A stretch of DNA of 64,000 nt, from contig CANNZV010000273.1 in the NCBI GenBank assembly GCA_947561585.1, positions 248,001-312,000 of the forward strand, in the 5' to 3' direction. A program made the translations under genes and the position numbers. How positions within the stretch are numbered: the first letter of the stretch is position 1; every line of letters begins with the position of its first letter. Under the pieces are notes generated by a model. That model was not told the origin of the DNA. It ran no database searches and saw only the letters and a list, made by a program, of their open reading frames with translations. This DNA is from Caprella mutica (lineage: Eukaryota > Arthropoda > Malacostraca > Amphipoda > Caprellidae). Below, piece by piece: positions 10,701-22,320 of this stretch.

Positions 10701-13178
10701 TAATTCGTATGTTCATGTGGTAACTTCGTATGTTCATGTGGTAATTGCGTATGTTTATGTGGTAATTGCGTATGTTTATGTGGTAACTTTGTATGTTCTT
10801 GTGGTAATTGCGTATGTTTATGTGGTAATTGCGTATGTTTATGTGGTAACTTTGTACGTTCATGTGGTAACTTCGTATGTTCTTGTGGTAATTCGTATGT
10901 TTATGTGGTAATTGCGTATGTTTATGTGGTAACTTCGTATGTTCTTGTGGTAATTGCGTATATTTATGTGGTAATTACGTATGTTTATGTGGTAACTTTG
11001 TACGTTCATGTGGTAACTTCGTATGTTCTTGTGGTAATTCGTATGTTCATGTGGTAACTTCGTATGTTCATGTGGTAACTTCGTATGTTCATGTGGTAAT
11101 TCGTTTGTTCATGTGGTAACTTCGTATGTTCATGTGGTAACTTCGTATGTTCATGTGGAAATTGCGTATGTTTATGTGGTAACTTCGTATGTTCTTGTGG
11201 TAAATTCGTAAGTTCATGTGGTAACTTCGTATGTTCTTGAGGTAATTGCGTATGTTTATGTGGTAATTGCGTAAGTTCATGTGGTAAATTCGTAAGTTCA
11301 TGTGGTAACTTCGTATGTTCTTGTGGTAATTGCGTATGTTTATGTGGTAATTGCGTATGTTTATGTGGTAACTTCGTATGTTCATGTGGTAACTTCGTAT
11401 GTTCATGTGGTAATTCGTATGTTCATGTGGTAACTTCGTATGTTCATGTGGTAACTTCGTATGTTCATGTGGTAATTCGTATGTTCATGTGGTAACTTCG
11501 TATGTTCATGTAGTAACTTCGTATGTTCTTGTGGTAACTTCGTATGTTCATGTGGTAACTTCGTATGTTCATGTGGTAACTTCGTATGTTCATGTGGTAA
11601 CTTCGTATGTTCATGTGGGAACTTCGTATGTTCATGTGGTAACTTCGTATGTTCATGTGGTAATTCGTATGTTCATGTGGTAACTTCGTATTTTCATGTG
11701 GTAATTCGTATGTTTATGTGGTAACTTCGTATGTTCTAGTGGTAACTTCGTATGTTCATGTGGTAACTTCGTATGTTCATGTGGTAATTTCGTATGTTCA
11801 TGTGGGAACTTCGTATGTTCATGTGGTAACTTCGTATGTTCTTGTGGTAATTGCGTATGTTTATGTGGTAATTGCGTATGTTTATGTGGTAACTTCGTAT
11901 GTTCATGTGGTAACTTCGTATGTTCTTGTGGCAATTGCGTATGTTTATGTGGTAATTGCGTATGTTCATGTGGTAAATTCGTAAGTTCATGTGGTAACTT
12001 TGTATGTTCTTGTGGTAATTGCGTATGTTTATGTGGTAATTGCGTATGTTTATGTGGTAACTTCGTATGTTCATGTGGTAACTTCGTATGTTCTTGTGGT
12101 AATTCGTATGTTTATGTGGTAACTTCGTATGTTCATGTGGTAACTTCGTATCTTCTTGTGGTAATTCGTATGTTCATGTGGTAACTTCGTATGTTCATGT
12201 GGTAACTTCGTATGTTCTTGTGGTAATTCGTATGTTCATGTGGTAACTTCGTATGTTCATGTGGTAACTTCGTATGTTCATGTGGTACCTCGTATGTTCA
12301 TGTGGTAACTTCGTATGTTCATGTGGTAACTTCGTATGTTCTTGTGGTAATTGCGTATGTTTATGTGGTAATTGCGTAAGTTCATGTGGTAAATTCGTAA
12401 GTTCATGTGGTAACTTCGTATGTTCTTGTGGTAATTGCGTATGTTTATGTGGTAATTGCGTATGTTTATGTGGTAACTTCGTATGTTCATGTGGTAACTT
12501 CGTATGTTCTTGTGGTAATTCGTATGTTCATGTGGTAACTTCGTATGTTCATGTGGTAACTTCGTATGTTCATGTGGTAATTCGTATGTTCATGTGGTAA
12601 CTTCGTATGTTCATGTGGTAATTCGTATGTTCATGTGGTAATTCGTATGTTCATGTGGTAATTCGTATGTTCATGTGGTAATTCGTATGTTCATGTGGTA
12701 ACTTCGTATGTTCATGTGGTAACTTCGTATGTTCATGTGGTAATTCGTATATTCATGTGGTAACTTCGTATGTTCATGTGGTAATTCGTATGTTTATGTG
12801 GTAACTTCGTATGTTCATGTGGTAATTCGTATGTTCATGTGGTAACTTCGTATGTTCATGTGGTAACTTCGTATGTTCATGTGGTAACTGCGTATGTTCA
12901 TGTGGTAACTTCGTATGTTCATGTGGTAACTTCGTATGTTCATGTGGTAACTTCGTATGTTCATGTGGTAACTTCGTATGTTCATGTGGTAACTGCGTAT
13001 GTTCATGTGGTAACTTCGTATGTTCATGTGGTAACTTCGTATGTTCATGTGGTAAATTCGTAAGTTCATGTGGTAACTTCGTATGTTCTTGTGGTAATTG
13101 CGTATGTATATGTGGTAATTGCGTATGTTTATGTGGTAACTTCGTACCTATGTTCATGTGGTAACTTCGTTAATATAC
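7702..13178. repeat. 5.5 kb array of 20-21 bp units (TTCGTATGTTCATGTGGTAAC)
   Basis: Unit TTCGTATGTTCATGTGGTAA with C, A or nothing before the next TTCG, so 21 bp units alternate with 20 bp units (AATTCGTATGTTCATGTGGT). Common variants are GTTTATG, GTTCTTG and TTGCG. About 260 units. The many open frames on both strands (HMNIRSY, VTSYVHV, CSCGNFV types) are multiples of the unit; the 20 bp units change frame, which is why they break up. The array ends at 13.17 kb with TTCGTTAATATACGAAG. Confidence 0.95.
9216..12262. repeat. Higher-order tandem duplication, 1523 bp period, inside the 21 bp array
   Basis: Rare unit variants recur in the same order at an offset of exactly 1523 bp: the GTTCTAGTGG unit (10211 and 11734), the TCGTTTGTTCATG unit (9580 and 11103), the TATCTTCTTGTGG unit (10627 and 12150) and the TGTGGAAATTGCG unit. 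Copy one is about 9216-10738 and copy two about 10739-12262. Only scattered point differences separate them, so the duplication is recent relative to the base array. Confidence 0.85.
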
Positions 13179-14449
13179 GAAGTCCTTTTTTTTTCATTTA
13201 TTTAGGGAAACAATCATTTCAATAGTATCATATAGATCATTATATATTTAGAGCTAAATATATGACCCTAACTTCCTATTTAAAAATAATTAATTAACTG
13301 AAGACTTCTGTATTCGATGCCTATGTTTCTAACTGGTTCATCTATAAATTAATAAAGGTAGATAATAATAAACAAATAAAACTAATTTAATAAATACCTC
13401 TATATATTGAACTACTACTTCTATGGAAGATAAATAAAGGATATTAATTTAGTGTTTACGGCTTTGTCTGAAACTCAAACGGCCGAAACAGAACACGGTC
13501 GATGCAACGAACACGTCACACAAACTCTGGTCTGCTATTGGTCACAGTCTGTGACGTCATAGTGTCTGCTGTCACGTCATTGGAGGAAACTAAATGATGA
13601 CGCAGTTCTTCAAGGTCTGCTCATGACGTCATTCAATTCAACTCCAAACAATGTTTAAAAAGATACCCACTGAATAGAGGTAAGGAAATAAATAGCATCT
13701 TTGAAATTCATATTAATGTTCTATTATTCATTTAATAAAATTAAAAGGTACTACTTACACTAAAAAATGAATGGTTTTAGCACAAATTTCTTTAAATGGG
13801 AAATTGAGACTCCACTGGCGATTATATTTTACTAAACAATATTTCGAGCAAGTTTCTTAGCTCGTTTTCAAGTTGTTCCTTGAAAATTTTCACACAAAGG
13901 TGCTTCTTAAATCTCCCCATGTCGTAGACAGGTTACGAAGATGAAGACACCAACTCCTTTTCTTCAATTTTTGGACAAATTTCTTTGTAATTAATTACCT
14001 ATAAAAATATATGTTATTAAATAATATAAGCTTCATTTGTGTTTAATCTTAAATCATCAAAAAATATGTGCATTGACGTATAGTCTAAACACTTGCTGCT
14101 TAAAGACAAATAACTCTTTATCTGTGTAGCTGTAAAAATGATAATTGACTATATTATATCTATCAAATTTAGATACCATACACGTTGGCCCAGCGAATTA
14201 AGTGTGAACTACAATTTCTATTAAATTAACAGCTTTTCCTGACTAGTGAATTACCAGTTCTTATTACAGATTTAAATTATACTCATCCTAGATTACTGCT
14301 GATTTTTTAATAGGTTCAAATGTTATCAGTGTGAGTGAATGGGTTTGGCAATAAAAGAATCAGAGAGACTCCCTGGTAGCAAGTAGCTCAAATACCAGGG
14401 AAGTATTTAAGACCAAAAAAAATCTCATTAAGAAAATTCAACGCGCCCG
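13179..14449. other. Intergenic DNA with a CRE/CCAAT cluster
   Basis: No coding region recognised. The only notable part is the TGACGTCA-rich stretch annotated separately. Confidence 0.55.
13510..13635. promoter_or_regulatory. Cluster of CRE-like and CCAAT-like motifs
   Basis: Two perfect TGACGTCA palindromes (13552-13559 and 13624-13631), additional ACGTCA half-sites near 13512 and 13573, a TGATGACGCA AP-1/CRE-like site near 13596, and ATTGG (inverted CCAAT) near 13538 and 13579 lie within about 125 bp. Such clusters are typical of ATF/CREB-type promoters, but I see no gene starting nearby, so this may be an orphan promoter, an enhancer or part of an unrecognised transposon. Confidence 0.35.
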
Positions 14450-14955
14450 GCAATTCGTCGCGGACAACTCGTCGCGGACAATACGTCGCGGACAATTCGT
14501 CGTGGACAATTCGTCGTGGACAATTTTCTATATTCGTATTTATTTATTTTTAACACAAATTCAAAAAAAATTTATACCATTTTTTAATTCTTCGAATTAC
14601 ATCCACAGATTTTGAGTTGGTTTGATCTGAGGTTTTTGGATTTATATAAATTTCTGATAACAAGTCTTGATATAATTTCATTATTTTTATTTATTTCAAT
14701 TTTTTGATAATTTATTTCGATATGTGGAATAATTACTTTCAAATTAATCGAAGATTACTTAAAACTTAAAATAAAACAGGAAACAAATTAATGATGTGAA
14801 ATATGGCGAAACGAAAAATATGGTGACGAATTGTCAGCGTCGAAATGTCCGCAACTACATAAGTCTGCGACGAATTGTTCACGACGAATTGTCTGCAACG
14901 ATTTGTCCGCGGAATTGTCCCCGCGACGAATTGTCCACGACGAATTGTCCTAGCA
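14450..14955. mobile_element. Foldback-type element with GGACAATTCGTCG repeats in inverted orientation
   Basis: The left end has about five copies of a 15 bp motif GGACAATTCGTCG(C/T)G (14456-14525). The right end has reverse-complement copies (GACGAATTGTCC and variants, about 14825-14950). The ~300 bp centre is AT-rich and has no coding capacity. The structure matches a foldback or MITE-like non-autonomous DNA element. Terminal bases and target duplication could not be fixed. Confidence 0.6.
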
Positions 14956-15348
14956 CCGAATTCAGATATATTAAGACGAAATCCAGGAAGAAGCACTAGC
15001 TAAATATGCACATGCTTGCTGGTCAATCATCCAGAAAGTGCTAGTAACAGATTTTAAGGTCGAAAAGTTCGAAAGATCGAAGATGATTCGATCAGATTTA
15101 ACGTAGTATTGATGGCAGGCAGTCACAAGTTCTTTGAAAAAAAAAACGAGAAAATTCTCATCCTGAAAGCCATTCTCAACAACAAAAATGATCGGATTTT
15201 GATTGAATCGAAAGATTCAGTGCCATTTGAACGTCAAATTTCACCGAGGAGACGAAAACCAGTTTGAGTAATGATTAAGAGACAGAGGCTACATCCACAG
15301 GTCTCAACACTTTTTTGATTTTCAAGAATGTTGAAGTGAAAATTACCC

Positions 15349-15615
15349 AACTGTGTATCCGAAAATGTTAAATGTAAAAGTTGTTCTTTGGGTGAAGAAA
15401 GTCATTGGAAGTAAAGAAATTACGCTTCAGAAGGATGAAGCAACCTCTCACACAGCCCAGATTGGCTCAGGGCAAGTGAAAAAATGATTTCAGCTCGTAA
15501 TTTGGCTAAAAAGAAATATGGCTTTTATCTTCTCCTAATCAGAATCCAACGGTCTTTGGGGTACGGTCCATCGTGGAGCAGAAAATATCCGTTATTTCTC
15601 ATTCAGTGTGGATAT
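15349..15615 (+). pseudogene. Decayed mariner-family transposase fragment
   Basis: Conceptual translation gives YPKMLNVKVVLWVKKVIGSK, then the mariner-like block LQKDEATSHTAQ, which corresponds to the QQDGAPAHTA region around the second catalytic aspartate. After a frameshift and stops comes SPNQNPTVFGVRSIVEQKI, corresponding to the SPDLNPLDYSVWSILE block. The third catalytic aspartate is altered (PNQN in place of PDLN), and frameshifts and stops interrupt the reading frame, so it is a relic. Flanking sequence from about 15.0 kb may hold further eroded parts, but I cannot align them confidently. Confidence 0.6.
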
Positions 15616-16773
15616 GGGAATGTCAAATCAATTTCTACGAGAGTTAATTAGGTAATTGGAAACATCAACCACTTAATGCACTCACATTTTTTTTTTCATC
15701 AATGCACTAAATGCATACCCACAGATAAGTGTGCATGCATTGACCAAACGTAATAAGGGGGCATTAAATCCTTAAGACAAATTGCTGATAATTTGATAGT
15801 ATTATATTGGGACATTAATAATAGAGCTATATAATTTTAGTTCATTTTTGAAAACTAATGAAAAAAAATACATTTAATTATATCACAACTGTGGATTTCC
15901 TTTAATTTCTTTATGAGGAAATTCACAATTCTTCAAACTCTAATTGTTTTGTTGTTATTTTTCCTAATTCCAGTTCACTTTGCATTGAATGAACTTTATT
16001 TCTATAATTCATTTCAAATGTAGGTTTGAATAGCGTAATTATTGGTTCAATGTCTTTAAAATACAGCTGGATAGGTAAACAAACCTATCGACCCTAGCGC
16101 CATTTCTGCTGATGCGGTGAAACTCAGAGTTACACATGTAGCTAATGAATTATTATATTTCTGTCGAATTAATTCTCTTCCTTATATGTATAACTTATTA
16201 CTTCTAACATGTTTTTTAATTTAAGTTTACAATCCCTTTATATTCGCTCGTTATTTTCATCCACTTACCTAGATTGAAGTATGTTTAGGGATTGATATTT
16301 GAAAATTGGAGTGAACACCATGCAACTTCTTCTTTGGCTTCGCACTAGATACTAAAGTTTTTTTCTATTTAGAATCATTACTCAAACCAGTCATATATTT
16401 TCGTGTTAGAGTAGTTTCAAAAGGATATATTGATTAGAAACTCCACTTTTAATTAATATTAATATACATCCAATTGATAAAAAGATAAAAACTGATCACG
16501 TGTTCTTGTGTTCATGAAATACCAAACATTCTCTTCATATGTATATAAATATATGATATGCTAACTTATTGTAATATTGTTTAAATTTAGTTCGATGAAG
16601 AAAATTTTAAAATATAACTGCATGAGAAAAGAACATTAAGATCTGTATATAACTGTATCTCCAATCATCAAACAAAATCACAAGATAGAAATGATGTAAA
16701 ATTATAAACATTATATAAGAGGAAATTATGCAATTTTTTTAGTGTAAGACAAAATTGATATCTAGGTAATTGG

Positions 16774-17847
16774 TTGACAAACGTTTTGTCGACAAGACGT
16801 TTCGTCGACAAATTTTCGTAAAGGGGATATTAACACACTCTAATGTTTCAAAACATGTACTTTAACAAAATAGAGTATCAAACGATCAAATTACAAAATA
16901 GAGTAATAGTAAGGAGGAAACCGATTGAATAAATATCAGTCGTTTTCAACTCTAATTCTAACCAGAGCTACTCGATGATAACAAATGATTGTAAATAATT
17001 TGAAAAATTAATTGTACATGCAAGACAAAATATATCGTACCAAATAATGAAGTAATTGAAAACTAAAGAATTAAATCCACACACAAAGAACATTCTTAAA
17101 TTTAATTCTTTGTCTATAAGTAGCCTTGTTTCATAACTGCAGGTTATATATACCGGTATAAATAATAAAAGTGTCTTTGCAAGTACTTTGAGAATGTCAA
17201 TAATAAATATTTTTTCTATAATATTATGTAATAAGCTCATATTTTTTCTTGGAAAGAATTCTTAGATTTGTTTCTTACATGATCAAAATTTGAAAATGGG
17301 ATACCGTTTCATTTTCTATTTAAAGCTATATACTTGTTTCTAATTTAAGAATCACCTCTTGGTAAAAATAAATAACCTAAAATATCGATAAAAATTCAAC
17401 AGCGAGTTTTATTTTTATAAAATTTTGCAATTCAATCTAGGATTACCACTCAATTACCGAACACTCGCAGTGTTACCGACGATATAAATCTTATTATTAT
17501 GAAACGTAAATTATTGAGTGAAAATTGTTTTAAATTTTAAATATCACAAACGTAACTTAACCCAAAAGTATTAAGTTACTTCAAAATAATTTGGTATTAT
17601 TGAGTAGTTCTGGTTTAGTATTAAAGTAGAAAAACGATTGAAATTTATTTAATAATTGTCATCCTAGTACCTAGGTACCATTTTTCTATATTGTAATTTT
17701 ATAGTTTAATACATTATTCTGTTAAAGTACATGTTTCGAAACATTAGAGTTTGTTAATATCCCATTAATTGAAAACGAAACGTCCTGTGGACGAAACGTC
17801 TTGTCGATGAAATGTTTGTCGACAAAATGTCTGTCGACGAAAAGTCA
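16774..17847. mobile_element. 1.07 kb non-autonomous DNA element with ~75 bp inverted repeats
   Basis: Left arm: GACAAACGTTTTGTCGACAA-type repeats, then GGGGATATTAACACACTCTA, then ATGTTTCAAAACATGTAC. The right arm (17728-17847) is its inverted complement with one or two mismatches over the inner 44 bp. The interior is AT-rich with no convincing ORF; the 90-codon minus-strand frame shows no family signature. It shares the AAAGGGGATATTAACAC core with the element at 7.4-7.7 kb. Confidence 0.75.
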
Positions 17848-18766
17848 GAAAAAAATAAGATCAGAATAAAATAAGAAACAACTTCAGAAAAAGAAGACAA
17901 AAAGATATTTGCTTAGTATCAAATTTCTAGAAACTACATAAGGATAGCTAGGTTTCTTTCTTTCTTTAAACGCATAAACAAATCGAAGATATTTACCATA
18001 TATTATGCGAATTAATTCCACCGCTTCAAAAATATCTGAAACGAAAGATGTTATTAAAAAATTAGATAGTACAATCACTTTTCACAATTTAATTAATTAT
18101 GTGTTTTATCGCTTCCATTCTTCTTTATTCGTTTCATGTCCTCAAATTGTTCCAATTAACAAAAAAAAAATAAAAATTGGAAATGCTCCATGATCATTTA
18201 ATTGTTCATAGTTATAATACAGCACTTTTAGAAGTACATATATATTCATTAGTCTATATACATATATATGTCATATATATTGATGCATGAAATTAATTTA
18301 AATAAATCAACCGATTATATTAATTAGTTTAGAACATAATTTTTCTTCTCATCCATTATCATCTTTATACAGAAACTAATATATATGCATATAGGCTACT
18401 TAAACATTTTTCTGAAATAAAATACATCCGTTTCTGTTTTATATATCATTAATAACTTTCGTTTTTTTTAGAAATTCTATTGACAACTGAATAGATTTAG
18501 CGGGAAATATATATGCTATTTCATGACATCACGAGTAGGTATATTGTCAGCTTTAAAAACATACTGAAATAAAACTAAAAAGTGTAGCTAGGTAAATATT
18601 AAGCATTAACCATACATTAATAATAATTAACGACATGTGAAAACATACAAACCTCAATCAAGAAGATAATTGAACTATTGTATGGACAGTAAATTTATTT
18701 ACAACTATGTCACAAGAACCATTGGCTATCCGTACGCTCTAAAGAATAAAATGTTAAAGTTGTAAA
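17848..18766. other. AT-rich intergenic DNA upstream of RpS10
   Basis: Very AT-rich with TATATA runs near 18240-18290. No gene, RNA or repeat supported. It probably includes the upstream promoter region of the RpS10 transcription unit. Confidence 0.5.
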
Positions 18767-18854
18767 CCTTCCGGCAATACTGTCATCACCATTATCATGC
18801 CGAAGAAGAAAAAGGTTCTAGTTTATTGTTATACGGTGTTTGGAGAGTGATAGT
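18767..18854 (+). promoter_or_regulatory. Candidate TOP-type start and non-coding first exon of RpS10
   Basis: A pyrimidine run CCTTCC (18767-18772) followed by GGCAATACTGTC resembles the 5' terminal oligopyrimidine start used by ribosomal protein genes. A strong donor GTGTAAGTGAAG lies 80 bp downstream (GT at 18855-18856). The next matching acceptor is TTCATTTGCAG just before the RpS10 start codon, making a 5.2 kb first intron. The exon contains an ATG at 18797 with a 17-codon open frame (MPKKKKVL...), a possible uORF. Assignment to RpS10 is inference from position and motif; no transcript evidence is available here. Confidence 0.4.
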
Positions 18855-19094
18855 GTAAGTGAAGTTATTTAATCATATATTCGTTAAGTATATGTTTTAC
18901 GAATTCCCATTTTAGTTCAAATAAGATTCAAATCGATTGAAGCATGCACTCCCCTAAATCATTCCTCCAATTTAACCCGTGGACGTACCTTATGGTACCT
19001 ACATGTTGTAGTTTGGGACTTGCGGTCCACTATGCATACAGTGTAAAGTGTGGTTTCATTTAAATCTTAATCATTCAAATGTATTTGGCTATTC

Positions 19095-19217
19095 CTGCAA
19101 CTCGAGTGATCTGCTTATTCTAGCAACTCATGTGGATTGTTTAGGAACATTGAATTGGTGGGCAATAACCGTGCGTTCGATCTTTAGATCAGAAGGCCCC
19201 GTAACCCTCCTACACTA
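19095..19217 (+). ncRNA. H/ACA-like snoRNA HA1, copy 1 of 5 (RpS10 5' intron)
   Basis: 5' hairpin GAGT..TGCT/AGCA-ACTC. The 3' hairpin has a lower stem GGTGGG/CCCTCC, an upper stem GCGTTC-GATC/GATC-GAAGGC with loop TTTA, and an internal loop suited to a pseudouridylation pocket. It ends TACACTA, with ACA exactly three nucleotides before the inferred 3' end. The hinge ACATTG is one base off the ANANNA consensus, the weakest part of the call. The three bases after ACA differ between copies while ACA does not, as expected for the box. Target unknown. Confidence 0.7.
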
Positions 19218-21554
19218 TTATTAAGTTGCACAACTACCATTTTATAAAGAAATGGAAGATTCAGTAGATATGTTCTGATATTATAATGTTCATACAAATT
19301 ACAATAAGTAAAGAATCCTGTAAATCACTCAGATAGTCTGAACTTTCTCAAGTGATGCACATGCACAGACATCGATGACACCTAAGGATGTTTTAAAGTG
19401 TAAAATCTTATCTGGGAAGTCCTATTGGCTATTTCTTCAAAGTATCTTAATTGTTGCGACCTAGGTATACCTATCTATTTTCTCACCAAACTGGCTAGGT
19501 ACTTCCTTGCTACACAGCCCTACACTTTGAAACATAGTAATATTCACAGTTTTTCAACTTGTTCAATTTCAACCCCTATAAACTGGTGACTTGTCTATAC
19601 TTTGAAACATGGGCTACTCATTTGTGAGCCAAGTTTCATCTACTTTGGCCCAGTCTGTATTTTATGCACTGAATTCCTGACTTTCATAAAAATCTGTTTG
19701 TAAAGTAGGTATCCAACAATTTTCTAATTTCTCCTCCCAAAATTAATGCAGAGCATAAAGGGATAAATACCTTAGTTAAAAGTCTCTTGACATTGCAGGA
19801 ATATTCAATTTAACCCCTGATTTAGAGGTTGGAAAATTGTAAGCTAGTTTTTTAGCCAAAATTTAATAAAAAATCTGAGCCAAGCCAATTTGGTTCATTA
19901 TTTGAAGATTTCAAGCCAAAATTTTATGGGAATAATGAATATGGAATTAGGTAATTCAAAATTTAAAGCCAAATAGACATATCTGAGATTTGACCATTTC
20001 AAATCTAAGCCAATTAGTTAGCCTAATTGGCCTTTACTGACATACTCTTATAGGGTCAAGCAGGTAAATTGTGGCCTAACTAACTGCGGTCTCTAACATC
20101 AGAAATGTCATAGGTATCTTCAAAACACTCGTTAAAAACAAAGTAATAAATTATATCATGCACTGCGCTGATTTTGATAGCTACGCAACATTTTAATGTA
20201 ATTTTGGCTCAGATTGTTTTAGAGACTCTCTTGAGAAGGCCGCAATTAGAAATTAAAGGGCCGCAATTTACCTGCGTGACCTTACATTGAGTTTACCTAG
20301 ACCAGTTTGTATTTGAAGCTCTGAACTCCTGACCCATGTTACAGAGTATGTCTGTTAAAGCCAATTAATTGGCTTAGATTTCAAAAGGTCAAATCTGAGA
20401 CCTATGTCTAATTGGCTTACAATTTTGAATTAATTCCTATGTTGCTTTGTTAATTTTGGCTTAAGATCCTCAAAAAATAAACCAACTTGGCTTGGCTCGG
20501 CTCAGAGTTATTGCGAAATTTTGGCTTGCAATTTTCAAGCCTCTGAAACATGGCTCCTGACTTTTAACAAATCTGAGAAATGGGTAGCTACCAACATTTT
20601 TAATCAATTAGTCTAGTCCTCCAACATTTTTCCAGTTTTCCACTCTTAAAATTAATGGTAATATTAAATATAGGAATTGGATAATAGCTAAATATCCTCA
20701 GACATTGCAGAATTTTTTTTAGAGAAATTGAATATCTGCTGACACCTGACATATCATTGGAATTTACCATCTAATACAATCTGGAGTGTGGCAGGAAAGT
20801 TGCCATTTTGATGAGAAAATGGACCTAGGTCACCACATTCAACTTTTTTTAGTAGATATTTGGCTTCTTAATGAAATATCAACAGTTGGTAACATCTTAA
20901 TGTAATTTGTATTTCATTTAACTTTTGCAGCAATTTCTCAATGATTTTCAAATTTCTCCAAAATAACCAAAAATCTCAAACTAATCTCCAATAATTCATG
21001 TAAACGTAAGAATTAATTAGAAAATTGTTGCCGGATAATTCAGGAGATTAATTTGAAGGCTTAAATAGTTGCTGGATAACCTTCACAACTTCATGCATCT
21101 TTTGCAGACTGGATTATCTGATGAAATATCTAATCTGAAAATTAAATGATTCTTACCATGCTTTTTATTACCTGGGTTAAGAACTTAAGTTATGAATTAT
21201 TGATCAATTTCACATCTTAGATCATGTATGATAAAACTATAATAATGATTTATTTTATATTTTAATTGGTAGATATTGATAATATTAATACCTATAGATA
21301 TCATTGATACAAATTAAAATGGTAAATTATAAAAATATTACGACTTTTTTTTTTCTGATGACTGCAAATTTGTGACTTGTTAGGTAGGATACATGTAGAT
21401 AGCTCTATATAATCTCCTTTTAATTTTACTGATTGTCTATAATAATCTTTCAATTTATTATATCTGCTTCTTGAAGAAAGATACCTAATACATTAATATA
21501 AGTTTGACCATACCTGTTTTTTCTTTGAGATACTCTATAGTTTATGTGCTTAAC
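19218..21554. other. RpS10 intron segment with a long imperfect inverted repeat
   Basis: Besides the nested MITE listed separately, sequence at about 19825-20035 (AGCCAAAATTT, AATCTGAGCCAAGCCAA, TTTCAAGCC) is an imperfect inverted copy of about 20355-20541 (GGCTTGCAATTTTC, TTGGCTTGGCTCGGCTCAGA). The arms are about 190-210 bp with a roughly 320 bp loop. No coding capacity. It may be an old foldback element or a long terminal-inverted-repeat transposon into which the small MITE inserted. Confidence 0.55.
20052..20283. mobile_element. ~230 bp MITE nested in the inverted repeat of the RpS10 intron
   Basis: Left end AGGGTCAAGCAGGTAAATTG followed by TGGCC; right end GGCCGCAATTTACCTGCGTG followed by ACCTT. 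These are inverted repeats of about 24 bp with two or three mismatches. Both ends are followed inward by further GCGGT/GGCCGC similarity. No coding sequence. Superfamily not identified. Confidence 0.65.
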
Positions 21555-21677
21555 CTGCAACTCGAGTGATCTGCTTATTCTAGCAACTCATGTGGATTGT
21601 TTAGGAACATTGAATTGGTGGGCAATAACCGTGCATTCGATCTTTAGATCAGAAGGCCCCGTAACCCTCCTACATCA
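21555..21677 (+). ncRNA. H/ACA-like snoRNA HA1, copy 2 of 5
   Basis: Nearly identical to copy 1 along its full length (GTGCATTCGATC instead of GTGCGTTCGATC). It ends TACATCA. The sequence just 3' (TTAGTTGCACAACT) is also shared with copy 1, so these two arose by a duplication that included flanking intron. Confidence 0.7.
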
Positions 21678-22197
21678 TCACTTAGTTGCACAACTTTAAT
21701 GTAAAGTAATGTATACAGTTATAATTTGCAAAGCAAATGGTGTTAGCATTAGTTAATAGCTATGCTTTAATACCTGTATATTTCTAGTATAAATAGAGAA
21801 TCCATGCATGTTTTATTACTTAAATTAATTAAATTTTTGTAGTTAAATAATGAAGTTATAAATGTGTGACCATATTCAATATTTTGATTCGAGTTATTAA
21901 ATTCAGATTGAATTCTACTTAATTGATTGGACTAAAATATTGATTTTTCTGTTTGGTATGATTAAATTACCCTTCCTTTTCTTGTAAGAATTTCTATTCA
22001 TCTTGTGTAGGAATGTAGTAAGGTTATTTGTTGTTTTTGATTGCATTCATTCTACTACATATCTTAGCAGTGTATCAAAAGGTTCTTTAATTATTTAATT
22101 AAATAATTTTTTTGCTTCTCAGTAGATCACGTTAACATAAATTTTGAACATGTTTCGTATCCGTTTCTGAAATTCTACTCTTTATTATTTACTGAAC

Positions 22198-22320
22198 CTG
22201 CAACTCGAGTGATCTGCTTATTCTAGCAACTCATGTGGATTGTTTAGGAACATTGAATTGGTGGGCAATAACCGTGCGTTCGATCTATTGATCAGAAGGC
22301 CCCGTAACTCTCCTACATTG
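22198..22320 (+). ncRNA. H/ACA-like snoRNA HA1, copy 3 of 5
   Basis: Same two-hairpin plan. The apical loop reads GATC-TATT-GATC, so the loop changes while the flanking GATC stem is kept. The lower stem has CTCTCC instead of CCCTCC (a G-C to G-U change). It ends TACATTG. Variation confined to loops and wobble positions supports a structured RNA. Confidence 0.7.

Noticed and set aside
7645..13157. Many 60-155 codon frames in the 21 bp array
   Set aside because: The same 7-residue motif in all phases on both strands; breaks occur only where 20 bp units shift phase.
7702..13178. CRISPR-like array
   Set aside because: Units are contiguous without spacers, and the window is clearly from an animal genome.
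16968..17240. 90-codon minus-strand frame
   Set aside because: Lies inside the 1.07 kb foldback element, AT-rich, and has no recognisable domain.
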